In this document: in pieces, positions 43,221-53,556 of the stretch
Numbering within the stretch: the first letter of the stretch is position 1
Layout: each line of letters starts with the position of its first letter
Source of the DNA: Rachicladosporium sp. CCFEE 5018
Lineage: Eukaryota; Ascomycota; Dothideomycetes; Cladosporiales; Cladosporiaceae
DNA length: 62,955 nt
Direction of reading: 5' to 3'
Assembly (NCBI GenBank): GCA_002077045.2
Contig: KZ111140.1
Coordinates: forward strand, 3,006,563-3,069,517
The notes under the pieces: model-generated
The model's input: only the letters and a program-made list of their open reading frames with translations
Database searches by the model: none
What the model was told of the DNA's origin: nothing
Position numbers and translations under genes: made by a program

Positions 43221-44963
43221 TCAGTCGGAGAAGAAGTCAGAGAATACGTCTCCCCAGCCACCTCCTTCGCCGCCTTCACCACCACCTCCAGCGGGCGGCG
43301 GTGCACCACCACCACCACCTGATCCGCCCCAAGGATCTCGACCCTCCCCCCAAGTATCGTTGCTCGGCGGAGTCTGACCTGGGGATGCGTCGCTGTAAGG
43401 CTCATTCGCCGTCGGGCTCGCATCATCCCCTCCCCTCGGCCCATACGCACCCCTCTGCATCGCTTCGTAGCCCGCCATCGTACCCGCGCCAGCAATCGCG
43501 CCTTCACCAGCAGCGCCAGCACCACTTCCAAGGCCTCTGCCGGCTGCACCAACGGCACCACTCGCGACACCTTCGACCGCACCGCCGGCAGCGCCGGCTC
43601 CGGCCGCGCCAGCGCCTTCTGCTGCTGCTCCGCCACCGCCGAAAGGCCACCAGATGGGCATGAAACCGACTCCGCTGGCGTGGCTGGAGTGACGGGAGAA
43701 GTAGTCGAAATCTATGCTTACTGCCGTTGCTAGCATCACGGCTCGTTGGTCTAGCGTCAGACTGGTGGCTTCCTTCTCGTAGCGAGCTACTTCTTGGCCA
43801 GCGGATGTCTCAAGTGCGGATGTTTGTGAGGCGGAGTCCATACGTAGGGCATATGCACCCGTGTCTGTGAATATCTCACGACCGAAGCCACGGAAATTGC
43901 GGTTCACGGCGCCGATGGTCTTGGAATCGTTGGAGGTGAGGCTGAAGTCCCAGGAAAGCATTTGCGAGTCTATAGCTGCGAATTGGGCGAGGTTGCCAGC
44001 TTCGGGTTGAGGATTGCTGTTTGTCAGAGCGGCTATGCGTGATGCACTGGCGGCGTTGCTAGGCTGTGGTGTTTCATCTACGCTGGGCCGGTGCGCAAAG
44101 AGGTGGTATTTCCTCCGCAGCGGCGCCCATTCCTGTTGGACTTCGCCTATTATGTGCATCTCCTCCAGGTTCAGCGGCGATAGCTGTGGTGTGATCGGAC
44201 TCTGCGTGGCCACTGCCGTAGTTGTATCATTTTGCAGGCCATGAGCGGCCGCGTAATCCTCATACCCACCTTCTGGCACTGCATCGTAGATCCGCACCTT
44301 GCTATTGATCCATGCGAAAGGCCTGTGAATTCGTAACACTTCCCTTCCCTGCGCATCGAAGATATGCGCGCTGAACGACCGATGCGTTTTCGCAAATTGT
44401 CGCATCATCGACTTCCCAATGCCGTTATCCATTTCCGCTATCGAGCCATGCGTGTTCCCTTCACCATCCATGATCGTGTATCGGTTCGCCTGCTCCATGC
44501 CGATTATGAGGTTCATGAACTCCATCTGACGCGTAATGACCAGACTGCTGTTGCCCAAGATGGACATGGCTGGGTGCCCGGGCTGCAGCACGCCATCGGC
44601 GTCCTTTGGGATGTGCACTTCAGTGACCAGATCGTTGTCTTCGGACTCGGCGAGTGCAGATGCCAAAGCAGCTGTGCGGTTGACTTGGGGCTCAACTCGG
44701 GGCTGTGGAGTCGCTTGCTGTTGTTGTGCTTGCTCCGCGCCATAGCTTTTCTGTGTTCGCTGCAAAGCACTCTGAGGGTCTTCCGCGTTCGACTTGCCCG
44801 TGTTGGCCCACGCCCTCAATCGCGGTGACGGCCTTGGCTTCGGTGGCGGTGGCGGCCTTGCCTGGAGCCATCTTCGTTGGTTTACGAATCGAGCAGACCG
44901 CTGGATGTCGTGCCCCAGGGCTGTCGGTCTTGGTAGTCGCGCAGTCCAAGTGATTGAAGACAT
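43221..44963 (-). CDS. AIM25: Phospholipid scramblase family protein, AIM25-like, with long Gly/Ala/Pro tail
   Basis: Single exon, 580 aa. A basic N-terminus (RSARFVNQRRWLQARPPPPPK) could target mitochondria. The scramblase domain spans about residues 110-440 with LLGNSSLVITRQMEFMNLI-like and REVLRIHRPFAWINSKVRIY blocks, then FAAIDSQMLSWDFSLTSND, NRNFRGFGREIFTDTGAY, and the C-terminal hydrophobic segment DQRAVMLATAVSIDFDYFSRH. Yeast Aim25 and human PLSCR proteins define this family; scramblase activity is inferred. After IWWPFGGGG comes an unusual tail of about 130 residues, first Gly/Ala-rich then Pro/Gly-rich, ending GWGDVFSDFFSD. The gene is divergent from SEN2. Confidence 0.9.
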   Translation of the reverse strand: MSSITWTARLPRPTALGHDIQRSARFVNQRRWLQARPPPPPKPRPSPRLRAWANTGKSNAEDPQSALQRTQKSYGAEQAQQQQATPQPRVEPQVNRTAALASALAESEDNDLVTEVHIPKDADGVLQPGHPAMSILGNSSLVITRQMEFMNLIIGMEQANRYTIMDGEGNTHGSIAEMDNGIGKSMMRQFAKTHRSFSAHIFDAQGREVLRIHRPFAWINSKVRIYDAVPEGGYEDYAAAHGLQNDTTTAVATQSPITPQLSPLNLEEMHIIGEVQQEWAPLRRKYHLFAHRPSVDETPQPSNAASASRIAALTNSNPQPEAGNLAQFAAIDSQMLSWDFSLTSNDSKTIGAVNRNFRGFGREIFTDTGAYALRMDSASQTSALETSAGQEVARYEKEATSLTLDQRAVMLATAVSIDFDYFSRHSSHASGVGFMPIWWPFGGGGAAAEGAGAAGAGAAGGAVEGVASGAVGAAGRGLGSGAGAAGEGAIAGAGTMAGYEAMQRGAYGPRGGDDASPTANEPYSDASPGQTPPSNDTWGEGRDPWGGSGGGGGAPPPAGGGGEGGEGGGWGDVFSDFFSD

Positions 44964-45506
44964 TCTGAATGGGGTCGTGGGGTTGTGTAAGAATCAGATT
45001 CGATACTACAGCTGTCATATGTGATATGCCTCTATCCTTTGCCTTGCCCAAATCGATTAGCGCTAAGTTACCTTCTATCAAAGTATTGCAATCAGTCACA
45101 AACTTCGAGTCAAGACACATACAGCTGTGAATTGCATAGCTTTGTTCACAGATTTTGACTGACTGCAAGCTAGAGGAAGCTCCATGCATAGGCAGAACCT
45201 GATTACTTTTACATCTCGAGCAGATCATCGTAATCTCAGAACGACATGATTGCGGAAGCGACGAAGTGAATTGCGAGGATCTGCATCTAGACGATCATTC
45301 AAGCGTTGGAACACTGAACTGCGACCGATAGCAGCCTCGATCAGGTCTCGTAACAAACCGCCGCGTACAGCATCCATCACTGAAGCAGCACCGGAACAAG
45401 ATATTCTTGTGGCAGAACATCCTCGTCCCGGATCGCATGGTTCCCTGATCATATGTGCGAGATTGCGCTCGGGATCCGATAGCGGTAGCAATTTTCGACA
45501 GGCAAG
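44964..45506. promoter_or_regulatory. Divergent promoter region of AIM25 and SEN2
   Basis: These 543 bp separate two divergent housekeeping genes. I see no clear individual element; the call is positional. Confidence 0.45.
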
Positions 45507-47009
45507 ATGGGCGAGACTGAAGTGGCTCAGTCTGGAGTGAGCGTTGCGTTCGATGAGGGATCAAATCTAAACAATTCGATCGTCAAGCCTGAATCAAACG
45601 ACCCAACATCCGGAAACGGGGCCGACGCCAGCTCAGAGAACAAAGTGAAGCCACCTCCACGACCGAAGAAGCCAAATTACCAGCACATCCACCGCTTTCC
45701 CCTACCACTTCAAACCTATCCTCTACCAATATTCCACCCCACAAATCCTCTTTCCCTACTGCAATTAGGGTACACATACCTCTCACATCTCCTCGCTCCA
45801 CCCTCTTCGCATCCTGCCAGACTTTACAAAGCGACCTTCCACGCTGAGTCCCGAAGCTGTCATGTCACAGACCCAGAGTCCATCAAGGCATTATGGGAAA
45901 TGGGCTTCTTTGGCAAGGGCACGCTGAGTCGAAGCGAGTTGACGTGGGAGGTTCGGGAGCGGGCTAAGAGGGCAAGTGGCGTTGGTGTCACGGCCGCAGA
46001 GGATGCTACGCGGCGAAGACGGGACGAGAGAAAGGCGTTCAAGTTAGAAAGGGCTAGGGAGGGGGCGGAGAAGGTGGCGTTGCAGAGGGAAAAGGAGAGG
46101 GAGAGTGAGCAGGTTGAGGCTGGGGCTGAGTTCGATGAATCAGAGGAAGCGGAAGGGCGTGATGAGGTGCCGAAGCTTGATGCGTCAGCGGAAGATGAAT
46201 CACGTGTCGACGACCGCGTTGATTCAGCAGAGCCAGAAGCATGGACCAAAACCGATTCCACAGCTGGAGACGACGAAAGGACGCCACTGCTGGCCAGTAC
46301 GAGCGGTGAAGTCAAGTCAAAGTCGCTAACGCTGCCGTCAGTGCCGGATCTACTCGAGGACGATGTGGTTAACGAGGCTATCTTTGCCAACGAAGAGCAC
46401 CTCCAATTGACGCTCGAAGAAGCCTTCTTCCTCGCCTACGGTCTCGGGGTCCTCGACATCGCTCTGCCTCCAGGCGTCCAGCCTGTGGACGGAGCCTCGC
46501 CTCTGCCGAGCCCTACAACGACCTTCTCTCACCTCTTCCACACATTCGCCGCTCACTCTACATTCCCAGCCCAACCCTCGGATCAATGGCTAAGCCCAGC
46601 GAATCCCTTCTTCCTGCACTACGCCACCTACCACCACTTCCGCTCCCTCGGCTGGGTGGTTCGACCTGGAACGAAGTTTAGCTGCGACTACCTGCTCTAC
46701 AACCGCGGTCCAGTCTTCTCTCATGCCGAGTTCGCAATCATCATTATTCCAGCCTTTGAGGATGAGTACTGGCGGACGCCGGAAGGTGTCGAACTAAGGG
46801 GAGATCAGAAGGAACGGGATTGGTGGTGGCTGCATTGTATCAACAGGGTGCAGAGTCAGGTCAAGAAGACACTGGTACTTTGTTATGTAGAGGTACCGCC
46901 GCCGATGAAGGGGGGCAGAGAGAGGGAGGTAGGGGTGGCAGAGGTGTTGAGAAGGTATAAGGTGAGGGAGTTTGTGCTGAAGAGGTGGTCAATGAACAGG
47001 AGTAGATGA
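45507..47009 (+). CDS. SEN2: tRNA-splicing endonuclease catalytic subunit SEN2
   Basis: Single exon, 500 aa. The N-terminal part has PNYQHIHRFPLPLQTYPLPIFHPTNPLS and AKFHAESRSCHVTDPESIKALWEMGFFGKGTLSRSE-like blocks typical of fungal Sen2. The middle about 150 residues are a charged, disordered insertion (Glu/Arg/Asp-rich). The C-terminal catalytic domain has YHHFRSLGWVVRPGTKFSCD, then YNRGPVFSHAEFAIII, where Tyr and His are two catalytic residues, and QVKKTLVLCYVEVP with the catalytic Lys. Sen2 cuts the 5' splice site of intron-containing pre-tRNAs in a complex with Sen15, Sen34 and Sen54. The start ATG gives a typical short disordered leader. Confidence 0.95.
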   Translation: MGETEVAQSGVSVAFDEGSNLNNSIVKPESNDPTSGNGADASSENKVKPPPRPKKPNYQHIHRFPLPLQTYPLPIFHPTNPLSLLQLGYTYLSHLLAPPSSHPARLYKATFHAESRSCHVTDPESIKALWEMGFFGKGTLSRSELTWEVRERAKRASGVGVTAAEDATRRRRDERKAFKLERAREGAEKVALQREKERESEQVEAGAEFDESEEAEGRDEVPKLDASAEDESRVDDRVDSAEPEAWTKTDSTAGDDERTPLLASTSGEVKSKSLTLPSVPDLLEDDVVNEAIFANEEHLQLTLEEAFFLAYGLGVLDIALPPGVQPVDGASPLPSPTTTFSHLFHTFAAHSTFPAQPSDQWLSPANPFFLHYATYHHFRSLGWVVRPGTKFSCDYLLYNRGPVFSHAEFAIIIIPAFEDEYWRTPEGVELRGDQKERDWWWLHCINRVQSQVKKTLVLCYVEVPPPMKGGREREVGVAEVLRRYKVREFVLKRWSMNRSR

Positions 47010-47255
47010 GACCTGTATCAACATGTTACGAGTGGTCCTGCTGTGAGGTCTTTCTTTAGTCAATTGCAGTGCCTTAACCCAGTTTTCTGTTCCTGACCTC
47101 GCCGTCGCCCCACGTGATGATCGACCGCTAATGCAGGTCCGGTGACGTGCATATGAGCTGTAGTCCGAGCTTCGAGATTTTCGAGACGAACGCATTTGGT
47201 GAACACAGCTAGAGGTGAACGACGAAAACTTTCAAACAAGCACTCGACAGCAGAC
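47010..47255. other. Short intergenic region between SEN2 and the pICln gene
   Basis: Same-strand neighbours are separated by about 245 bp. An AGGTCCGGTGACGTGCATATG stretch contains a TGACGTG core that could bind a bZIP factor, but such short matches arise by chance. Confidence 0.25.
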
Positions 47256-48083
47256 ATGGCTATCACCGCCATATCCAACGCGCCGAAGGCCGAGGACTTC
47301 ACCGCCCTCTCCGCCCACCAGGAGCAGACACCCACCACATTCTTCGCCTCAAAACCAGTGCTGCACTTCCACACCTCACAGCCAGCAAGCTTGCGCGTCC
47401 GCACAGAAGACTTGCACGTACAGTCCGACGTTCGTTCGCTAGCCGGTGACAACACAACACAGGATGGCGACAATACCACAATCTCCAGCATAGACGTCTG
47501 GGTGACCTCATCCTCACTCCTACTCTACTCTCCATCAACCTCAGCCGGTCTCTGCATCCCCTACCCACACATCACAGTTCACGCGCTCTCTGGCTCCGCG
47601 GTTCTGCTCGAGCTCTCCCTCTCAGACCCGCACTCAGTATCAGACGAGGAAGACTTCCAACACCTTACGCTACACATCACGCCCGCTTCCTCCACATCCT
47701 CAGACCAGGGTGCCGAGGCGCTGTATCGCGCTATCGGCGACTGTCAGGAGCTGAACCCTGACCCGCAGGAGGAGGATGAGGGAGGTATGCCCGGGGAGGG
47801 CGGTTGGATCACGAGTGAGAACATGGGAAGCTTTGTGGGCGAGGATGGCGAGTTTAGGGTACCGGAGGGGGTTACTGTGTTTGGGGATGAGGAGGAAGAT
47901 AGGGAGGAAGCTGTGAGGGGAGGAGCCCTGGGTCCTGGCGCAGGAAGGACAAGAGGGCTGGATGAGGTGGATGGCGACGATGATGGAGAGGGCGGGGAGG
48001 GAAGTAAGTGGATTAGGACTGCGGATGTGGATGGAGCGAATGGGGTGGAGCATGCGACGAACGGAAACGGAGTGACGAAGTGA
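47256..48083 (+). CDS. pICln / LOT5-family protein (regulator of volume decrease domain)
   Basis: Single exon, 275 aa from ATG 47256. The PH-like pICln fold is visible from residue about 30: PVLHFHTSQPASLRV, then a strand pattern with SIDVWVTSSSLLLYSPSTSAGLCIPYPHITVHALSG, VLLELSLSDP and a LTLHITP strand. An acidic loop lies at about 175-190, and the C-terminal third is highly acidic with repeats of GEGG and EEDRE. In animals pICln is the Sm-protein assembly chaperone of the methylosome; yeast Lot5 is a related protein. A role in snRNP assembly is plausible but not shown. The two upstream open frames give no family match. Confidence 0.85.
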   Translation: MAITAISNAPKAEDFTALSAHQEQTPTTFFASKPVLHFHTSQPASLRVRTEDLHVQSDVRSLAGDNTTQDGDNTTISSIDVWVTSSSLLLYSPSTSAGLCIPYPHITVHALSGSAVLLELSLSDPHSVSDEEDFQHLTLHITPASSTSSDQGAEALYRAIGDCQELNPDPQEEDEGGMPGEGGWITSENMGSFVGEDGEFRVPEGVTVFGDEEEDREEAVRGGALGPGAGRTRGLDEVDGDDDGEGGEGSKWIRTADVDGANGVEHATNGNGVTK

Positions 48084-48330
48084 GGCAGCTGCCGTCCTGA
48101 GTGTCGTATGCTACCATGCTAGGTCTAGCATCGACGATGCTGCGTGAGGGATGAGCTGTGATGATGAAAGATACCAAAAAGCCTCTAGGTCGATCAGGAT
48201 AGAATCCTTTATTCCAGTCATGACTACATGAACTCATTACATACTACCCTTCACTTCTCAGAAACCCGTCAGCATCATATAAGCTCTTCGGCGTAGCCAT
48301 TATGCTGACCGGCCTGTCCCGACCCTTGAG

Positions 48331-51300
48331 CTACCCATCTCCGCGATCTTTCCTCCCTGGCGTCTCCATCGGCGCAGTGGCCATATCGACTTCCACTCCA
48401 AGCCCAGTCCCTCCCGGACTACTCCCCGGAATAGTACTTAAACTAGTCCTCTGCCAAAACCTCTCCCCATCCTCCCAAACACTACTGCCCGTCCTCAAGC
48501 CCCTAGGCACCAACTCCACCTCCTCGATGACCAAGTCCTCCCCATCATCCTCTAAATGCACCCCACTATCATCCCCATCCTCATGCTCAGGCACATCAAA
48601 ACCCCCAATCGCGCCATCTAGCTGCCTTTCAAGATCACTGATATCGATCTCATCTAGCGCTCCGGCTGCACCACACCCAGCGACCGTGTCAATGGGATCG
48701 AAGTCGAAGTTAAAGAAACCTTCTATGCCGCCGTGAGCATCGAGGTCGGGGGTGCCGATGAAGGGAAGTAGGGGTGATGGTTCACGGGTGAGGCCGTGGA
48801 TGTAGCGGCGAGATTGGCGGTTCGCGGAGGTGTCGATTACGGAGTTCATGCGCCTCAAAGCCAGTGTAGTCTGTAGGACTGATTTTGAGGGCGCGGGACG
48901 GGGACCGGATGGGGAGAGGGAGGGGATGCGGAGGTTCTGGGTTGGGGAGGGGGGGTGGATGTACAGGGGTTGAGTGGGCTGGGAGTGTGGGATCGGCGAG
49001 TAGTCGCGAGGCGGCGAGAGGTGGGGAAGGTTTGACAGGTCTAGGGAAGGGGAGGTGATGCCTGCGAGATGCGCGCTTGCGTTGGCAGATGTCAGTGGTT
49101 CGGCGATGGTGCGAGGTGTCGATGATGCGGACGCAGAAGCTGCTTTCGCGCTGCAAGCTCTAGAGAAGAACGCTTCGAAGCCTGCCGGCATCGTTTTGGG
49201 AGAGCAAGGAGGCGAGTCATGGTATGCTGAGGACGTCGGCCGGCTTTGTGGAGATGATACAGCATCTGAGAAGGTAATCGTGCTTGCGACGTTCGGTGAG
49301 CTGAGGTCCGTCACAGCGGCACCTGGAACGACAACTGCTGGACTGGCTGGGTCGTACTCTTGCGAGCCGCTCCGTGACTGGACCTTTAGCAGCGGCCATG
49401 CTGGATCGTGTTCGTTTGCAGTTGTCAGCGGTGCTGGCGGGCTCGACTTGACCTCCACACCATTGCCAACTAGATGATCTGCCGTGGTAGTGTATTCATC
49501 GAGTCCGTCGAAACCCCAAGTCGGCTCATCAGTCGATGGTCTCGTAACCCAGAATTCAGGCACCGGCTGATCGCACTGCACGGGCGCAAGAGTAGTCTTT
49601 CTCGGGCTCGGAAACGCCGATAAGCTAAATGCCATGGACTGTACCGATGCTCTCTCTGCCAGGGTAGTTTTCACAGCTCCGATGTCCGTGCTCGGCGAAG
49701 CTGACACCGACAGTAACGAGTCCGAATGCTGTGACGGGAGGCCATACTCCTGATACACATTCCACGCACTGAGTGTAGGCGAAGAAGGCGTCAGACTGGC
49801 CCTCAGTGACTGCACGCGAAGCTTCGGCGCGAAGGCCGAACTGGGCGGGCGAGAACGTCTTGCGGCGGACACGAAGGGTAAGCCATGCACTCCGTCGCTC
49901 TCGCGGTCCGAAGACCCTTCCTCCTCGATCCCGTGCATTATACTAGGACTCGTCGCTCGACTCGGTGGTGGACCTAAGATCTGTGGTGTTAGTGTGGAGA
50001 TTCGAACGCAGTTCTGTCGCTTATGGCCTTTCCGGGCGTTTGGGCTCCCTTTCATGGCTGAAGGCTTGCGCAGTGGCTTACTGTCCCACTGAAAGGGGTC
50101 ACCATTGCTGCTTTGCGTTGAGTCTTGGGTGGCGATGCTGGCTTGACGTGAGGGTGCACAGGCGTTGCCGCTGATGTCGCGGAGGATGCCCGACTTCCTG
50201 CGCTCGGCTGGAGAGCCCGTGGCTGACACAGTGTTACCGCGGCGTAGCGAAGCTTTCCGCGGAGTGATGCTGATACCGAAGCCCGACTTGAAGGACGAGG
50301 CAGAGGACGAGACGCGACCCATGCTCATCCGATCGACCATGGCGATCTGCGGTATCGATAGGCGATTGTGAGCATTGTTGTCGAGTGAAGCCGTTGTGCT
50401 GGCTGACGATCGATGGCGGCTGAGCGTGCTGTCCGCGCTGTATCTGACTGAGCTGCTGCGTATTGATGTCCGATGCGTGATGTTCGGCATCGGCGGACTT
50501 GATGGGATCAACATATTGCCATGCTCGTCACAAGCTAATGGCTGGTGCCACCTTCGGTGCGACACATCTTTGAGTGATGCTGCGTCATCATCGGCGACTA
50601 TCTGCTCGAGACTTGGTGACTGGGTGCAGCTGCTGCCACCGGGTCCTCGAAGCAGAGGACTCGTGACCAAGACCGAGCTTCCAGTGGACTCATCGCTAGA
50701 GACAGACATCCGCGAGACGCAGACGCCTTGTCTTACAGTGTCAGATCCCATGCCATGTGGTGCGATGACAGGTAAGGGTGGTACAGGACCCTTCGGTGGC
50801 AAGCTATGTGCCCCCAGACTTATAGAGCGAGCGTGTCTCTCCGCTCGTGTTTCGCCGAAGATAGCGTTGCGGATGTCAGGCATCGTCAGGGCACCGAGAG
50901 AGACTGATCTTGCCGTCTTCTGCGCGCTGCGCTGGTCGTTGAATGTGGCTCCATATCGGCCAGGTGATCGGATCGCAAATGAAGGCAGGACGTGTGGCTT
51001 TGGGCTATCCGGGCAGGCGAAGACGTCCTCTTCTTCCACGATTATTGTTGCCGTTCCTTGGGCCGTACTGTTTGCTCTACTGCGAATCTTTGCCACCGGT
51101 AATGCCCCCTCTGAGTCAATTGCAGGCATAGGAGAGCGAGCGGACCGACTTCGTGGACTCTCCAAGATAGCCGACAGATACTTCAGACGCTTCAAAGGTA
51201 TGCCTCTTTGCTTGATCCGCTTTGGCAAGGAGATGGAGTCCCGTTTCCGATTACTAGGGTGGTTCGAGAGATCTGGACCAATGATCTCTTCTGTCGAGCT

Positions 51301-51681
51301 CAGAGCGCCCCATCCAGCTTTGCAGTGCGCGGGAAGCAAGCTGCCTTTCCTTGGGAACAACGTCGGTCTCGGGAAGTCTCCAATCTCCCTGACTCCTCGC
51401 GTCCGCTCTGTGACATCACGACCCCCTCCCTCCTCCAGCAGTGCCATTGCCCTCTTGTGCGCCGATCGTTTTCGTACGATCTGCACAATGACCACAACGC
51501 TCGCGAGGAATAAGACACCTCCTACGCCCACAGCGATGCCAATGATGGTTGTCGAAGATGGCGCTGACACAGCCGGATGGATCTGTGTCATGGCCGCTGC
51601 TTTGATTTCTAGATCCCGCGATATTCTAGCCTGTACCGGCAGCGCGTCCACCGCGCCAGATGAGTCCGACATTTGTGACAT
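48331..51681 (-). CDS. Large single-pass membrane protein with long disordered cytoplasmic region
   Basis: Single exon, 1116 aa from ATG 51681 (MSQMSDSSGAV). A single transmembrane segment of about 24 residues lies near residue 45-70 (TTIIGIAVGVGGVLFLASVVVIVQIV), followed by positively charged RKRSAHKR. The rest is low complexity, Ser/Pro/Arg-rich and probably cytoplasmic. Motifs such as SISLGAHSLPPKGPVPPLPV and RKRDSISLPKRI recur, and an acidic end (DSGVHLEDDGEDLVIEEVE) is near the C-terminus. No catalytic domain is visible. The frame stays open 52 codons upstream of the ATG without another start. Similar signal-anchor plus disordered-tail proteins in filamentous fungi are often cell-wall or septum related, which is only a guess here. 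Confidence 0.75.
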   Translation of the reverse strand: MSQMSDSSGAVDALPVQARISRDLEIKAAAMTQIHPAVSAPSSTTIIGIAVGVGGVLFLASVVVIVQIVRKRSAHKRAMALLEEGGGRDVTERTRGVREIGDFPRPTLFPRKGSLLPAHCKAGWGALSSTEEIIGPDLSNHPSNRKRDSISLPKRIKQRGIPLKRLKYLSAILESPRSRSARSPMPAIDSEGALPVAKIRSRANSTAQGTATIIVEEEDVFACPDSPKPHVLPSFAIRSPGRYGATFNDQRSAQKTARSVSLGALTMPDIRNAIFGETRAERHARSISLGAHSLPPKGPVPPLPVIAPHGMGSDTVRQGVCVSRMSVSSDESTGSSVLVTSPLLRGPGGSSCTQSPSLEQIVADDDAASLKDVSHRRWHQPLACDEHGNMLIPSSPPMPNITHRTSIRSSSVRYSADSTLSRHRSSASTTASLDNNAHNRLSIPQIAMVDRMSMGRVSSSASSFKSGFGISITPRKASLRRGNTVSATGSPAERRKSGILRDISGNACAPSRQASIATQDSTQSSNGDPFQWDSKPLRKPSAMKGSPNARKGHKRQNCVRISTLTPQILGPPPSRATSPSIMHGIEEEGSSDRESDGVHGLPFVSAARRSRPPSSAFAPKLRVQSLRASLTPSSPTLSAWNVYQEYGLPSQHSDSLLSVSASPSTDIGAVKTTLAERASVQSMAFSLSAFPSPRKTTLAPVQCDQPVPEFWVTRPSTDEPTWGFDGLDEYTTTADHLVGNGVEVKSSPPAPLTTANEHDPAWPLLKVQSRSGSQEYDPASPAVVVPGAAVTDLSSPNVASTITFSDAVSSPQSRPTSSAYHDSPPCSPKTMPAGFEAFFSRACSAKAASASASSTPRTIAEPLTSANASAHLAGITSPSLDLSNLPHLSPPRDYSPIPHSQPTQPLYIHPPSPTQNLRIPSLSPSGPRPAPSKSVLQTTLALRRMNSVIDTSANRQSRRYIHGLTREPSPLLPFIGTPDLDAHGGIEGFFNFDFDPIDTVAGCGAAGALDEIDISDLERQLDGAIGGFDVPEHEDGDDSGVHLEDDGEDLVIEEVELVPRGLRTGSSVWEDGERFWQRTSLSTIPGSSPGGTGLGVEVDMATAPMETPGRKDRGDG

Positions 51682-53556
51682 GGCGTCGATGGTGCTGTCG
51701 GGAGGCACGAGCCTAGATGATGCCCTGCTGCTTGTGTGCTTGGAGCTGCATCGCGAGCTTTTGCGTAATGACCTAGTCGCGATAGTCAATTCGTTCCTTC
51801 GTATCGGCCTCTTCAACAGAAGCCATCGTCGCCGCAATTTCGTCGAGCTAAGCTATGCTAGGTGCTCCATGCTGGTCCGTGGCATGTGTTTTGTGCGGTA
51901 TGCGGCCCGTTGCCACAACGAGTGTTGAGGAATGCGGTCCAATTTCGCGACCATACATCAATGCCTGGTGTGCCATTGCGACTACAGCTTACGATTCCCA
52001 CTTCAGATGCGTGCTAGTCTGCTGGTGCTAGAAGAGCAGCATTGAACACCATGCTGGCGTGATGTATCTGTGTCTGCAACAGGTGAGCTGAAGCGGGATG
52101 GAGATCTCGCTACCACGTAGTGACAGGAAGATTGCTACGCCACGAGAGCAGAAAGGGCAGTCATGAATTCTCATATTGAGATTACACCACCTTCATGCTG
52201 TCTGTCCAACTTGGCAGAGTTGTGCATTGGAAAACCAGCGCGGTCCAAGTCACACTGCTGCCACACCGTCGATCTTCGCATGACAACCATTGAAGAGCAT
52301 GTCATGTGTCGAAGCTCGAATACACGTCCGATGGACCAAGCCACAGATCATGCATCGCGAGTTGGAGGTTCTGTGCAATGGTACACTCCCTGATCACGGG
52401 ATTCGGGCATATCAGGGGGGGTGGGATCCTTCGCAGGGATGAGGCGAGCACTGAACAGCTGGCACGCTCCGCGGCCTCGAGAAACTCGTCCTGGAGTGAG
52501 AAAACATCAATGGTGGCATTGAGGGATAAGTGATGACAACGTTCGCCGATCCGGTGATCTATGCGGGTTCGATCTTGCAGACTGCTGTGCGACTGGGCAG
52601 ATGAGTGCAGGGGGCCACGACGTGTCGCGTCGTACTACGTCTCGCCCTCTGCAGACAATAATGTCGGCTTCTGGCACCATCGACATAAATGGCAGCCATG
52701 TGAGGTTCAGTGTGCGCTTCATGGTAAGAGACCTGCCACGTCCTGATTCGCTACGAGGCGGCCGTCGTATCGTGGCCGCCAGCACGTCCTGTATGTCGTG
52801 CAGGCTGTCCAGTGAGAGAGAGGCCTCCGCTGCATGACCGACCTCGAAAGATGCGCTGTAGCCAATGATGTAACGCTCTGTTGCGCAAGTGTGTTCATCA
52901 TGCAGGCCAACACGCTTGTCCCATTTCGCCCGGTCTCAAGACTGGACGCCAGCACAACGCTGATGTGCTACGTGATTGGACAGCCCCGTACCCACCTCCA
53001 AGCATTGCCACACCTTGTGATCTCTGTGTCTTCGAGCTGCATATTCCACTTCGAATAATGTCAGCATAACTGCCGCGTGAGGCTGTCAAATAGGCGATAC
53101 TGCCGTCGTCGCGGAACTCTGCTCCCGCCACCGTTGATGAACCAGCACCGTCAGTCCGCCGCCACCGTTTGATGTTTATACGTCCACAACGGATGAAGTC
53201 GATTCGGCAAGGTGCAGCGCGCCGCTGCTCCCGATGACTAGGATCAGGACAGCGCAGCGGCACATCTTCGTGATGGTGTAGCATTGCTGGTTGTCCAAGA
53301 TTCGTTTCTGCGCTCTCGTGCGCCTTTGCAAGACAGGCGATATTTGGTCTGATGAATTCGCCTGGCGCTGAAGAAAAGGACAGCAATCGTACCTCGCAGT
53401 CGATGTCAAATCGTACGTCCATCTGTTTGATGCATCTCGAGCCCTGCCGGCCAATCAAGTCGACCTTTCACACCCCGGCTGCTGATGAGCTGGCAACGCC
53501 AACATGAGCATGAGCTAATCTAGGTTGCCTTTGCTGCAGAGCGCGTGTCACTGCAG
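51682..53556. other. 1.9 kb without a supported gene
   Basis: No intact gene is seen. On the minus strand a frame from 52634 to 52302 stays open for 110 codons after a TAG, with helix-like content (ATIDVFSLQDEFLEAAERAS, then TIAQNLQLAMHDLW). A longer minus-strand frame at 52898-53458 has no motif. These could be decayed or chance. The promoters of the two flanking divergent genes must lie here. Confidence 0.35.

Noticed and set aside
43290..43330. CACCACCAC repeat as a microsatellite or regulatory repeat
   Set aside because: It is the coding sequence of the Gly-rich tail of the AIM25-like protein read on the other strand.
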